Of a stretch of DNA of 64,000 bases, positions 36,729 through 45,840 are shown piece after piece. Below the pieces are notes generated by a model. That model was not told the DNA's origin, searched no databases, and saw nothing but the letters and a program-made list of their open reading frames with translations. The stretch is from Sagittula stellata E-37 (GTDB lineage Bacteria > Pseudomonadota > Alphaproteobacteria > Rhodobacterales > Rhodobacteraceae). Position numbers and translations under genes: made by a program. The first letter of the stretch is position 1. Every line of letters begins with the position of its first letter. Where the stretch lies: the NCBI RefSeq assembly GCF_039724765.1, contig NZ_CP155729.1, positions 1,364,001 to 1,428,000 of the forward strand. Direction: 5' to 3'.

Positions 36729-36846
36729 CATGACGGTGTATTCACGGCGGTGACGCAGTCGCGGGTCGGCGCTTGCCCTGTCCAACCCGCGGAACGGCCC
36801 GTAGGGCGGGGCTGTGCGCCGCCCCGTTTGCCGTCTTGCGATCCGA

Positions 36847-37275
36847 TCAGTTGGTGATGACCACGCGCATGTTCTGCTTGCCGACCTGCTGGGTCAGGCC
36901 GAACAGCACGGCGGCGTGTTCGGGGTGCAGCCGCACGCAGCCCGCCGAGGCCGGACGCCCCAGGCGCGAGATCTGGTCGGTGCCGTGGATCGCGTAATTG
37001 CCGTTGAAGAAGATCGCATAGGGCATGGGCGCGTTGTTGTAGAGGCTGGACTTGTGGTTGCGCGACAGCCACTTGGCCGACCACGCCCCGCGCGGCGTGT
37101 ACTTGCCGTTGCGCGCGGTGGAGACCGGCCACTGGTAGGCGACCTGCCCGTTGTAGATCACGGTCATGGTCTGCGACGAGATGTCGACCTGCGCCACAAG
37201 CGGCGCGGCCAGGGCGCCCAGCGGCAGCAGGCAGGTCAGCACCGCACCGAAGGCGGCAGCAAGAAAACGGTTCAT
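36847..37275 (-). CDS. L,D-transpeptidase (YkuD domain)
   Basis: 142 residues. The signal peptide MNRFLAAAFGAVLTCLLPLG ends near ALA-A. The catalytic motif is H97-G-T...S-A-G-C113-V-R115 (YAIHGTDQISRLGRPASAGC), complete for the Cys nucleophile. It is a minimal periplasmic YkuD enzyme without a LysM anchor, which cross-links peptidoglycan 3-3 or attaches lipoproteins. The stretch 36786-36836 downstream contains a GGCGGGGC/GCCGCCCC hairpin that may terminate it. Confidence 0.92.
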   Translation of the reverse strand: MNRFLAAAFGAVLTCLLPLGALAAPLVAQVDISSQTMTVIYNGQVAYQWPVSTARNGKYTPRGAWSAKWLSRNHKSSLYNNAPMPYAIFFNGNYAIHGTDQISRLGRPASAGCVRLHPEHAAVLFGLTQQVGKQNMRVVITN

Positions 37276-37451
37276 AATGGTCCCTCCAGGAATACGCGGG
37301 CAGCGCGATTGGCGAAAATATGCCGATCCTGAGGATACAATGCCGTTAATGCCCGGTCAGTCCGGGAATCCTGACCCGTCGCGGCTTTGCCGCGACATTC
37401 GCGCCGACCGATGCGAAAATGCCGCGGTCTGATGCGTTTTCTGCGGCGAAA

Positions 37452-37874
37452 TCAGAGGGAAAGGTGACGCGCGCGGGCGCCGCGCTCGATCGCGGCGGCG
37501 TGCAGGCGGTCTATATTCAATTCGTAGCGAATCTCTTCGAGCAGGCGCAGCTCGGTCTCGCGCAGGGTGCCGTCGGCGGCGGCGACGTCGCAGGCTAGCG
37601 CATAGGCGGTTTCGAACAGGCGTTCGGGGAGGTTGTCCCGCATCAGGCCGAAAAGCGCGTCCAGCCCGTCCTCCTGGTCGAAAAGCTCGAACACCAGCCG
37701 CGACATGGCGCCGATCCGGTCGTTGTCGTAGTCGGCGAAGACCGGCAGCAGGTTGACCGCCGAGTCGATCTTGACCAGCTCGGAGGTGCGCACGTTCTCG
37801 TCCGAGGCGGAGACCGCGATCATCAGGGCCACGAGGCAGTCCTGCGGGCTGAGCGGGTGTGTCACGTCGGTCAT
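37452..37874 (-). CDS. TerB-like (tellurite resistance B family) protein
   Basis: 140 residues. An all-helical protein with [20 protein letters not shown] early and [20 protein letters not shown] late. Two acidic D/E-rich helix turns (SASDENV and [11 protein letters not shown]) are the TerB/DjlA-N-type metal-binding repeats. AAGGGTT precedes ATG 37874. The name implies tellurite resistance, but stand-alone family members have no established role. It is divergent from lysK. Confidence 0.82.
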   Translation of the reverse strand: MTDVTHPLSPQDCLVALMIAVSASDENVRTSELVKIDSAVNLLPVFADYDNDRIGAMSRLVFELFDQEDGLDALFGLMRDNLPERLFETAYALACDVAAADGTLRETELRLLEEIRYELNIDRLHAAAIERGARARHLSL

Positions 37875-37993
37875 GGTCGAACCCTTCGTCTGATCGGCAA
37901 CTCTCGTACACCCGCTGTTTATTGACCCCGGCGCGCCGGGGCAATAGGAAGCGCGCGGTATCCACCCCCTTACGATCCCGAGGAGTTCCGGAC

Positions 37994-39574
37994 ATGTCCG
38001 ATCTGCGTGACGCCGCCATGACGGCAAAGGCCTGGCCCTTTGAAGAGGCGCGCCGGATCCTCAAACGCTACGAGAAGGCGCCGCCCGAGAAGGGCTACGT
38101 CCTGTTCGAGACGGGCTACGGCCCCTCGGGTCTGCCGCATATCGGCACCTTCGGCGAAGTTGCGCGGACCTCGATGATCCGCCGGGCCTTCCAGGAGATC
38201 TCGGACATCCCGACGCGGCTGATCTGCTTTTCGGACGACATGGACGGAATGCGCAAGGTGCCGGGCAACGTGCCGAACCAGGACCGCCTGCGCGAGGACT
38301 TGCAAAAGCCGCTGACCTCGGTCTACGACCCGTTCGAGACGCACGAGTCCTTCGGCCATCACAACAATGCCATGCTGCGGCGGTTCCTCGACACCTTCGG
38401 GTTCGAGTACGAGTTCATCTCGGCGACGGAGTTCTACAAGTCGGGCCAGTTCGACGAGACGCTGCTGCGCGCGGCGGAACGCTACGACGACCTGATGAAG
38501 ATCATGCTGAAGTCGCTGCGCGAGGAGCGCCAGCAGACCTATTCGATCTTCCTGCCGATCCACCCGGAGACGGGCCGCGTGCTGTACGTGCCGATGAAGC
38601 ACGTCGATGCGGCGAAGGGCGAGATCACCTTCGACGACGAAACAGGGCGCGAATGGACGCTGCCGGTGACCGGCGGGCAGGTAAAGCTGCAGTGGAAGCC
38701 GGACTTCGGCGCCCGCTGGGCGGCGCTGGGCGTCGACTTCGAGATGTACGGCAAGGACCATTCGACCAACACGCCGATCTACGACGGCATCTGTCGGGCG
38801 CTGGGCGCGAAGGCGCCGGAGCATTTCACCTATGAACTGTTCCTCGACGAAAATGGGCAGAAGATCTCCAAGTCGTCGGGCAACGGCATCTCCATCGACG
38901 AGTGGCTGACCTATGCCTCGACCGAGTCGCTGTCCTACTTCATGTTCCAGAAGCCCAAGACGGCGAAGCGGATGCACTTCGACGTGATCCCGAAGGCGGT
39001 GGACGAGTATCACCAGCAGCTTCGGGCCTACCGCGGGCAGGACGCGGCGGCGCGGTTCAACAACCCGGTGTGGCACATTCACGGCGGCGAGGTGCCGGAA
39101 AGCACGCTGGTGGTGCCGTTCTCCATGCTGCTGAACCTGGCGTCGGCGGCCGGGGCCGAGGACAAGGCGGCGATGTGGGCCTTCATCAACCGCTACGCGC
39201 CCGATGCCTCGCCCGAGACGCATCCGGATCTCGACGCGGCGGCGGGGTTCGCGGTGAAGTACTACAAGGACTTCGTGAAGCCGTCGAAGGTCTTCCGCGC
39301 ACCCAACCCGCAGGAGCGCGCGGCGATGGAGGACCTCGCGGCCCGGCTGCGCGGCTGGGACGGCGGTGCCGACGACGAGGCGCTGCAGTCGCTGGTCTTC
39401 GCGGTCGGCAAGGAGCACGGGTTCGAGAACCTGCGCGACTGGTTCAAGGCGCTTTACGAGGTGCTGCTGGGCCAGAGCCAGGGCCCGCGCTTCGGCGGCT
39501 TCATCGCGCTTTACGGCGTGTCCGAGACCGCATCGCTGATCGAGACGGCACTGGCGGGCGAGCTGACCGCCTGA
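37994..39574 (+). CDS. lysK: Lysyl-tRNA synthetase, class I
   Basis: 526 residues. The class I HIGH motif appears as H49-I-G-T in [14 protein letters not shown], and KMSKS appears as K290-I-S-K-S in [11 protein letters not shown]. The C-terminal helical bundle begins near [11 protein letters not shown]. Most bacteria use the unrelated class II LysS; the class I form is typical of Alphaproteobacteria and archaea. ATG 37994 follows GAGGAGTTCCGG, and the first helix [20 protein letters not shown] matches the family start. Confidence 0.95.
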   Translation: MSDLRDAAMTAKAWPFEEARRILKRYEKAPPEKGYVLFETGYGPSGLPHIGTFGEVARTSMIRRAFQEISDIPTRLICFSDDMDGMRKVPGNVPNQDRLREDLQKPLTSVYDPFETHESFGHHNNAMLRRFLDTFGFEYEFISATEFYKSGQFDETLLRAAERYDDLMKIMLKSLREERQQTYSIFLPIHPETGRVLYVPMKHVDAAKGEITFDDETGREWTLPVTGGQVKLQWKPDFGARWAALGVDFEMYGKDHSTNTPIYDGICRALGAKAPEHFTYELFLDENGQKISKSSGNGISIDEWLTYASTESLSYFMFQKPKTAKRMHFDVIPKAVDEYHQQLRAYRGQDAAARFNNPVWHIHGGEVPESTLVVPFSMLLNLASAAGAEDKAAMWAFINRYAPDASPETHPDLDAAAGFAVKYYKDFVKPSKVFRAPNPQERAAMEDLAARLRGWDGGADDEALQSLVFAVGKEHGFENLRDWFKALYEVLLGQSQGPRFGGFIALYGVSETASLIETALAGELTA

Positions 39575-39681
39575 CCGCCTGAGCGGCGGTTTGGCGTTCC
39601 GAGGCGTGACCGCGGACGGTTGAAACTTTTGACCGCCCGTCCGCGTGCCTTACCTTGCGACACATGCAGGGGAGGCACGTC

Positions 39682-40113
39682 ATGCGCGGATTTCTGAAAC
39701 TGGTCATGCTGATGGGACTGGCAGGCATGCTGCTGGTCGGTGCCGTGAGCGCTGAAGAAGAGGTCAGGCCCCGCGATCCGGCAATCGAGGGGGTCATCCG
39801 CCAGCAGATGGACGCCTTCCTGGCCGAGGACGTGGAAAGCGCGTTCGAATTCGCCGCCCCCAACATCCAGAGCATGTTCCGCACGCCGAAGATCTTCGGC
39901 GACATGGTGCGCAACGGGTATCCGATGGTCTGGAAGCCGTCGGGTGTTCAGTTCGGCGACCTGCGGATGATCGACGGCGCGCTGTGGCAGGAGGTCTATG
40001 TCATGGACGGACGCGGCCGCAGCTTCGCGCTGGATTACCGGATGCTGGAGGTGGATGGCGCCTGGCGGATTTCCGGCGTGCAGTTCCTTCAGACGCCGGA
40101 CGTGTCGGCCTGA
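39682..40113 (+). CDS. DUF4864-like exported protein
   Basis: 143 residues. MRGFLKLVMLMGLAGMLLVG and AVSA form the signal peptide. The mature domain begins RPRDPAIEGVIRQQMDAFLA, followed by ESAFEFAAPNIQSMFRTPKI and a C-terminal DYRMLEVDGAWRISGVQFLQ, matching the NTF2-like fold of DUF4864 proteins in Rhodobacteraceae. ATG 39682 follows GGGGAGGCACGT; upstream ATG 39655 has no export signal at its start. Function unknown; periplasmic. Confidence 0.82.
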   Translation: MRGFLKLVMLMGLAGMLLVGAVSAEEEVRPRDPAIEGVIRQQMDAFLAEDVESAFEFAAPNIQSMFRTPKIFGDMVRNGYPMVWKPSGVQFGDLRMIDGALWQEVYVMDGRGRSFALDYRMLEVDGAWRISGVQFLQTPDVSA

Positions 40114-40268
40114 GCTTTGGCCGATCCGGATCCGAACCGGGCCGGCTCAGGGGCCGGACCGTGCGCCCTCGGCCCAGCGTACGCTCAGGTCCGAAGGCGT
40201 TAACCGGCTGTTGATACTTCCCTCTCCCGACCGGGGCGCCCGTGCCCCTCGCGTGGAAAGGGATCTCG

Positions 40269-42560
40269 ATGAACAAGGCGATTACCGACGGACTGGTCTT
40301 CATGCCGCCCGCGTTTGCGGCGGGCAACCTCGGTCTGTTTTCCCGGGGCGACGGGGTGCCGGGGTCGGATACCTACGCGAGTTTCGCATCGGCGGCCTTC
40401 GTTCCGGCGGATCAGGACTTCGGCGGTTGCCTTGAAATCCAGAAGACCAGTGCCACGCAGAAGCTGCGCTACATGGGCCAGACGCCGCTGCCGCCGGGCT
40501 GCTACCTGCGGGTGACGGCGCGGGTGAAGGCCGTGGCGGGCGCGTTGCCCTCGGTCCGGATCGCGGGATATCCTGCGACGGCGGGTGGGGCGGCGGTGGG
40601 CGGTGTCGTCACCGTCGGCGCGTCGGTTGCGCTGACGGACTACGGCGAGGTGGTCGAGGTCTCGGCCATCGTCGGCGCGGGCAATCGCGAAGGCGTCGAT
40701 CTGGTCTGGGGGACGGGCGCGGCCTACGGGCATTTCGGCATCGACCTGACCGGGGCGAACGGCGGCGTGGTGCGGGTCGACGACCTGACGATCGAGGACG
40801 TCACCGGTGCCTTCCTGCGCGACATGATGAACTGGGTGGATGTGCGCGATTTCGGCGCGCAGGGCGACGGCGTGACCGACGACACCGCCGCCTTTGCCGC
40901 CGCCGATGCCGCCGCGAACGGGCGGCGGGTGCTGGTGTCGGCGGGAACCTACCGGCTGGCGTCTTCGGTGACGCTGGAGAGCCGTGTGACCTTCGAGGGG
41001 ACGCTCGACATGCCGGTCGACGCGATCCTGTCGCTGACCAAGGATTTCGCGCTGCCCGACTACATCGACGCCTTCGGTGGCGACGAGGAACTGGCCTTCC
41101 GCAAGGCGGTGCAGTCGCTGATGAACGGCGCCGATCACGAAAGCCTGGACCTGTGCGGGCGGCGGGTGTCGGTGTTCGCGCCCATCGACGTGCAGGCGGC
41201 GGTGCCGAACCGCACCAGCTATGCGCAGCGCCGGGTGATCCGCAACGGCCAGCTTCGGGCCGAGGACAGCGGCAACTGGACGCCGGAGACGGTCACCAGC
41301 CAAGCCACCTATTCGGCGGCGAACGAATGGAAGCTGACGGCGGTGGCCAACGTCGCCAACATCCAGGTCGGCAGCCATGTCACCGCGCCCGGCGTCGGAC
41401 GCGAGGTCTATGTGCGCGAGGTGAACGTGCCCGCGCAGGAAGTGACCCTGTCGCAGCCACTGTCGGACGCGGTGGGCGTGCAGGTCTACACCTTCACACG
41501 CTACAAGTTCCTGCTGGATTTCACCGGCTTCGAGCGGCTGAACGTGTTCGAGCTGGAGGGCGTCGAGTTCCAGTGCAACGAATTGGCCAGCGGCATGGCT
41601 TTGCCGGCGCTGGGGACGGTGAACGTGGTGCGCAACTGCGTCTTCAACCGGCCCGGCCACCGCGGGCTGGTCTCCATCGGCGACGGTTGCCAGGGGTTGC
41701 TGGTCGATCATTGCCAGTTCATCAGCCACGAGGGCGGGACCCTGTCGCAGAACCGCCAGTCGGTGGGCGTCGTGGTGAACGCCAACGACGTGAAGATCCG
41801 CAACTGCCGCGCGTCGCAGTTCCGCCATTTTGCGGTGGTCAGCGGCGCGCAGAGCGTCATCACCGGCAACCACTTCTTTCAGGGCGACGCTGCGACGAAT
41901 GGCATACGGACGGCGGGGATCGTCATCGCCCTGCGCGCCTGCAACACGCAGATCACGGGCAATTACATCGACAACTGTTTCATCGAGTGGACGAACGAGC
42001 GCGAGCCGGAGCCGGATTTTTCCGGCGGGTTCGGCTTTGCGGGCCTGTCCGTCACCAACAACGTGATGCTGGTGTCGGACGTGGCGACGAGCTTTGCCTT
42101 CATCGTGGTGAAGCCCTACGGCTCGGGGCATTTCGTCAACGGGATGAACGTGTCGGGCAACACCTTCCGGGGCGTGCGGGTGGCCATCGACCGGGCGGAG
42201 AAGGTCGACACCTCCTTTGCGGCGCTGGAGATGGGCAGCATGCGGGCGCTCAGCTTTCACGGCAACACCTACCACAACGTGGTGCGCGGCGCCGAGAACC
42301 CGCTAACCGTGAAGCACAGCCAAAACACCCATGCGCAGGTCTGGGAGATCGACAGCGACCAGCGCCTGCCGTTCAACGGGTGGGCAGAGCAGGTCGACGG
42401 TGTGACCACCACCTCGCGTCCGCGCAACGAGGCGAACGTCAGCAATTACGCGATGCCCTACACGCAGGCCGCCACCGGCAGCAACAAGGACAGGGTGCAG
42501 CTGGTCTGGCCCGTGCCGATGCTGGGCGACGTGGCGGTGACGATGCGCTGCGACGTGTAA
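40269..42560 (+). CDS. Right-handed beta-helix protein, GH28/pectate-lyase-like
   Basis: 763 residues with no signal peptide. The N-terminal 185 residues form a beta-rich module (DGLVFMPPAFAAGNLGLFSR, then a carbohydrate-binding-like stretch). WVDVRDFGAQGDGVTDDTAA at about residue 195 is the classical pectate-lyase-superfamily-3 opening. Repeated beta-helix turns follow, rich in Asn ladders (VRNCVFNRPG, IRNCRASQFRH, ITGNYIDNCF). This architecture resembles tailspike or exopolysaccharide-modifying proteins. AAAGGGATCTCG precedes ATG 40269. It is convergent with a lipase gene; a terminator lies between them. Confidence 0.78.
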   Translation: MNKAITDGLVFMPPAFAAGNLGLFSRGDGVPGSDTYASFASAAFVPADQDFGGCLEIQKTSATQKLRYMGQTPLPPGCYLRVTARVKAVAGALPSVRIAGYPATAGGAAVGGVVTVGASVALTDYGEVVEVSAIVGAGNREGVDLVWGTGAAYGHFGIDLTGANGGVVRVDDLTIEDVTGAFLRDMMNWVDVRDFGAQGDGVTDDTAAFAAADAAANGRRVLVSAGTYRLASSVTLESRVTFEGTLDMPVDAILSLTKDFALPDYIDAFGGDEELAFRKAVQSLMNGADHESLDLCGRRVSVFAPIDVQAAVPNRTSYAQRRVIRNGQLRAEDSGNWTPETVTSQATYSAANEWKLTAVANVANIQVGSHVTAPGVGREVYVREVNVPAQEVTLSQPLSDAVGVQVYTFTRYKFLLDFTGFERLNVFELEGVEFQCNELASGMALPALGTVNVVRNCVFNRPGHRGLVSIGDGCQGLLVDHCQFISHEGGTLSQNRQSVGVVVNANDVKIRNCRASQFRHFAVVSGAQSVITGNHFFQGDAATNGIRTAGIVIALRACNTQITGNYIDNCFIEWTNEREPEPDFSGGFGFAGLSVTNNVMLVSDVATSFAFIVVKPYGSGHFVNGMNVSGNTFRGVRVAIDRAEKVDTSFAALEMGSMRALSFHGNTYHNVVRGAENPLTVKHSQNTHAQVWEIDSDQRLPFNGWAEQVDGVTTTSRPRNEANVSNYAMPYTQAATGSNKDRVQLVWPVPMLGDVAVTMRCDV

Positions 42561-42581
42561 GCCGTGTTCCGCGTGTGAACA

Positions 42582-42610
42582 GGCCGCGCCGCTTGCCGGG
42601 CGCGGCCTTT
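42582..42610 (+). terminator. Intrinsic terminator after the beta-helix gene
   Basis: GGCCGCGCC and GGCGCGGCC form a 9-bp stem with an 8-base loop, followed by TTT. It sits between convergent genes and may serve both. Confidence 0.6.
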
Positions 42611-42621
42611 GAGGGTGCGCT

Positions 42622-43782
42622 TTAGGCCGCGTTCAGCGCCAGCAGGGCCGAGCGGCGCACCGGCGCCAGCATCATGTCGAAGACGGTCTGCAGGAACTCC
42701 ACCGTCAGGTCGGCGGCGGTGACGGCGGCGCGCAGGGCCAGCCGTCCGCACATCCTCAGCGCCGCCTTGACGAAGCGCAGCGTAGTCTCCGCGATTTTCT
42801 TCGACAGGAGCGCGCCCTGGTGGATCGCCTCGACCATGCGGTCGAGCACGGTGATCCCGGCAGACAGCGCCAGCCCGGCCATGTTGACCATCCGCATGAT
42901 CCCCCGCAGCGCCATCGACAGCGCGTGGTATCCCAGCGCCGAAAAGCCCTGCGCCTTTTCCGCCAGCCCCAGCCAGTAATCCGGGTCGCTTTTCTGGGCG
43001 AGCGGCGTGGCGGCGGGCCAGCCGGAGGAGGGCATCCGGTTGCGGTACTGGATGCGGTCGTGGGCGCGGGGCGTGATGTAGGTGAACCCGAAATCCAGCC
43101 CTGTCGCCCCGGCGGCGAAGTGCTGGAAGGGCAGGACGGGCAGCATCGGCACGGGGTCGGACACGGAATAGACCCGCCTGACGGTGCCCGGCGTCAGCAC
43201 CCGTCGCAGCTGCGACGACAAGCCGAAACCGCCAATCCGGGGCGTTCCGAAGGTGTAGAGCCGGCAGGCCGCGCCGCCCCGCAGGCCGTAGTCCGCCATG
43301 GCGAGCGTCGCCATCGCACCGCCCAGCGAGTGCCCGACGAAATGGAGCGTCTCGGGCCGCGCGGCGTCGATGATGTGGTGCAGGTCGTCCTGGAAGGTCG
43401 TGTAGATCCGGTTGAAGCCCGCATGAACGATGCAGTCGCCCGGGCCGCGGTCCATCCCGAAGTTGAAGTTGGACACCCAGTCGCTGGCGGACACGCTGCC
43501 CCTGAAGGCCACCACGAGATCGCGCCCACCGCCGCCGTTCTTCCGTTCGAACACCGCACCGAAGCCCGAGGTGTCGCGCAGCGAAAACGCGCCCGACTGG
43601 CCGGTGAAGCCGGTGAGGGTCGAGAACTCCGTCAGGTCCGCCGAACAGCCGCCCTTCTTCTTCTGCGCCGCCGCCAGAGAGCCCTTCGCGCGCCACGTCG
43701 CCGCCGAATTGTCGGTCGCGGCCGCGGTGTCGTAGGCGAGATCGGCGAAGGTGGCGGCCTGGCTGCCTGTCAGGAGGGTCAT
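42622..43782 (-). CDS. Lipase class 3 family protein
   Basis: 386 residues. The nucleophile elbow is VGHSLGGAMATLA (S152), with the acid in VYSVSDPVPMLP (D209) and a His candidate near YITPRAHDRIQYRNR. LVVAFRGSVSASDWVSNFNF is the conserved oxyanion-side strand of class-3 lipases. The C-terminal 110 residues are amphipathic helices (LRGIMRMVNMAGLALSAGIT, LRFVKAALRMCGRLALRAAV) that may bind membranes. There is no export signal. It may act with the convergent beta-helix protein, but only their proximity suggests it. Confidence 0.87.
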   Translation of the reverse strand: MTLLTGSQAATFADLAYDTAAATDNSAATWRAKGSLAAAQKKKGGCSADLTEFSTLTGFTGQSGAFSLRDTSGFGAVFERKNGGGGRDLVVAFRGSVSASDWVSNFNFGMDRGPGDCIVHAGFNRIYTTFQDDLHHIIDAARPETLHFVGHSLGGAMATLAMADYGLRGGAACRLYTFGTPRIGGFGLSSQLRRVLTPGTVRRVYSVSDPVPMLPVLPFQHFAAGATGLDFGFTYITPRAHDRIQYRNRMPSSGWPAATPLAQKSDPDYWLGLAEKAQGFSALGYHALSMALRGIMRMVNMAGLALSAGITVLDRMVEAIHQGALLSKKIAETTLRFVKAALRMCGRLALRAAVTAADLTVEFLQTVFDMMLAPVRRSALLALNAA

Positions 43783-43792
43783 GCGGTGTCCT

Positions 43793-44254
43793 TCACTCGA
43801 TCAGAGTACAGGTGCCGAAGTGTATGTCGTCGGCGTGGGGTTCCACGCCGATGGCACAGCGGACGTTGAAGGGGCGGCCATCGGTTTCGGCATTCAGCGT
43901 CAGGCCACGGGTGGACAGGTAAAGGAACTGGAAGGCTCCGTCGGGCAGGTCGGCATAGAAATCCTGTGTCACCGCCTCGCGCGCAGGGATCATCTCGAAC
44001 AGTCCGCGCTTCGGCGGCACGGCGCCAAACGAGAAATGGCCGCTGTCATCGGTCACGGTGCTGTCCTCGCCGCGCTTGCCGCGCCAGTACCACGCACGCC
44101 GAACGGGTGTGTCGGGGACGGGCGCACCGTCCGCGTCGACAAGCTGACCGCTCATCGGGGAGCAGAGGTATTCGTCAGCGCGGGCCATCGCCGTCTCCGC
44201 ATCAATAAGGATAAGGGCCGCAAGCGCGACCCGGGCCAGTAACCGAAAGGGCAT
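43793..44254 (-). CDS. Secreted protein with transthyretin/carboxypeptidase-regulatory-like fold
   Basis: 153 residues. The signal peptide MPFRLLARVALAALILI ends near AMARA. The mature part starts CSPMSGQLVDADGAPVPDTP, then VTDDSGHFSFGAVPPKRG, the pattern of a carboxypeptidase regulatory-like (CarboxypepD_reg/DUF6795-type) beta-sandwich. Cys residues near the start, at RCAIG and at GTCTLIE may form disulfides. Function unknown. It is 10 bases upstream of the lipase gene on the same strand and probably co-transcribed. Confidence 0.72.
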   Translation of the reverse strand: MPFRLLARVALAALILIDAETAMARADEYLCSPMSGQLVDADGAPVPDTPVRRAWYWRGKRGEDSTVTDDSGHFSFGAVPPKRGLFEMIPAREAVTQDFYADLPDGAFQFLYLSTRGLTLNAETDGRPFNVRCAIGVEPHADDIHFGTCTLIE

Positions 44255-44309
44255 ATCGCATGAACTTTGTTCTGCCCCCCTGTCTACCGCTTTGAGCGCA
44301 AGGCGAAAG

Positions 44310-44555
44310 TCAGGAAAACCGGAGGTGCACCCGACGGAGGAAGAAACGCGGTCCGGGCGGGTGGCCCGCGTTTGCCGGACGTGCCGGCGCGGCGGTATGC
44401 GACCTATCGGCGGCGGGCAGGCCCCGGGCCCGCTTGAGGGCCTTGGCGGCGTCGATGTCGGGCGCGCGGGCCCCTTCGGCCTCGGCCTTTCCCGTCAGGG
44501 CGATGCGGCCCTCGGTGAGAAAATCGGCGCGGATCTGGCTGGGGGAGAGGGGCAC
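44310..44555 (-). CDS. Small hypothetical protein after the amine-oxidase gene
   Basis: 81 residues from GTG 44555, with AAAGGA 7-8 bases upstream and 19 bases after the oxidase stop. The sequence MPLSPSQIRADFLTEGRIAL continues hydrophilic and ends in a Pro/Arg-rich tail that looks non-conserved. No domain recognised. The ribosome-binding site and position support translation, but the weak C-terminus leaves it uncertain. Confidence 0.4.
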   Translation of the reverse strand: MPLSPSQIRADFLTEGRIALTGKAEAEGARAPDIDAAKALKRARGLPAADRSHTAAPARPANAGHPPGPRFFLRRVHLRFS

Positions 44556-44574
44556 CGGTCTGGTCCTTTGGCGC

Positions 44575-45840
44575 CTATATGCGCCCGTTCGCGAGATGGG
44601 TCAGGGTCGCGCCGGTCTCGTAGTAAAGGCTTTTGGCGCCGGCGTAGGCTTCGGGCTGCGGGTCCTGGACCGGCAGCGGCAGATCGCCGGTGCCAAGCGC
44701 CCAATCTGCGGCGGCACGGCCAAAGAGCGTGCCGGGGGAAATGCCGCGCCCGCTGTAGCCGAAGATGGAAATGCCGGTGCGCCCGCGCCGTTCGATGCGG
44801 GGCAGGTGGGTGCCGGTCATCGCGATGCGCCCGGTCCAATGCTGCTCGAACGGGATGCCCGCCAGTTGCGGGAAGACCTTCGCCATCTTGCGCGTGGCCC
44901 AGCCGCGATGCAGCGCGCCGCCGAAACCGTCGAGATTGCCGAGCGCGCCAAAGATCATCCGACCCGCCCGATCGAGGCGGAAGGACGACATGATCATCGC
45001 CGTGTCCCAGCAGCCTTCGCCGCCGGACAGGATGCTTTGCCGCAGATCGTCGGGCAGGGGGGCGGTGGCCAGTTGGAAGAAATGCGCCGGAATGATCGCG
45101 TTGTCATCCGCCGCGCCCGTGCCATAGGCATTGGTGGCCTGGATCAGCCGCGCCGCGCGCACCTCGCCCTGTGCCGTTCGGATCGTCCAGCCGTCAGAGG
45201 TTTCCGCCATGCTCAGGGCGCCCGTTTCCTCGAAGATCCGCGCGCCCTGAGCCGCTGCCGCACTGGCCAGCCCCTGAACATAGGCCAGCGGCTGTATGGT
45301 GCCGGCCCGCCCGTCCCAGAGCGCGCCGTAGTACGCCGTACTGCCCGTGCGCCGCGCGGTTTCTTCCGCGTCCAGCAGCTTGACCGGCGCGCCACGCGCC
45401 TCTTGCTGGGCAAAGCGGTTTTCCAGATCGCGCAGGCCAGCCATCGAGTGGGCACAGTGCAGCGTCCCATTCCGTGTCGCCTCGCAGCGGATCTGGTGCT
45501 TCTCGATCAGCTCGAAGACCGTTGCGGGGCCGGTGGCGAGCAGGTCGTTCAGCCCGCCTCCGGTTGTCTGGCCAAGCGTCTTTTCCACGTCGTCCGGCGG
45601 CGTCCAGAGCCCCGCGTTGACAAGGCCGACGTTGCGGCCCGACCCGCCATAGCCAATGGTCCGCGCCTCCAGCAGCGCGACCGAGGCGCCACCGGCGGCC
45701 AGATGATAAGCCGCCGAGACGCCGGTGAAGCCGCCGCCGATGACGGCGACATCGACGGCGATCTTGTCACGCAGAGGTGCATAGGGGGTCCGGTCGGGCG
45801 CGGTGTCGGACCAGAGGCTGTCGAGGCGCGGATCGGTCAT
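44575..45840 (-). CDS. FAD-dependent amine oxidoreductase (DAO family; L-pipecolate oxidase-like)
   Basis: 421 residues. The dinucleotide-binding start is VDVAVIGGGFTGVSAAYHLA, followed by GYGGSGRNVGLVNAG, which matches the GRNGG-type FAD motif of the PuuB/OrdL/AmaA group. The C-terminal FAD contact is SIFGYSGRGISPGTLFG. It oxidises a secondary or primary amine with O2 or a quinone. The start overlaps the stop of the ALDH7-type dehydrogenase by four bases. That pairing matches AmaA/AmaB of L-lysine degradation through pipecolate, so pipecolate or a related cyclic amine is the best guess. Gamma-glutamylputrescine is an alternative. Confidence 0.8.
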   Translation of the reverse strand: MTDPRLDSLWSDTAPDRTPYAPLRDKIAVDVAVIGGGFTGVSAAYHLAAGGASVALLEARTIGYGGSGRNVGLVNAGLWTPPDDVEKTLGQTTGGGLNDLLATGPATVFELIEKHQIRCEATRNGTLHCAHSMAGLRDLENRFAQQEARGAPVKLLDAEETARRTGSTAYYGALWDGRAGTIQPLAYVQGLASAAAAQGARIFEETGALSMAETSDGWTIRTAQGEVRAARLIQATNAYGTGAADDNAIIPAHFFQLATAPLPDDLRQSILSGGEGCWDTAMIMSSFRLDRAGRMIFGALGNLDGFGGALHRGWATRKMAKVFPQLAGIPFEQHWTGRIAMTGTHLPRIERRGRTGISIFGYSGRGISPGTLFGRAAADWALGTGDLPLPVQDPQPEAYAGAKSLYYETGATLTHLANGRI

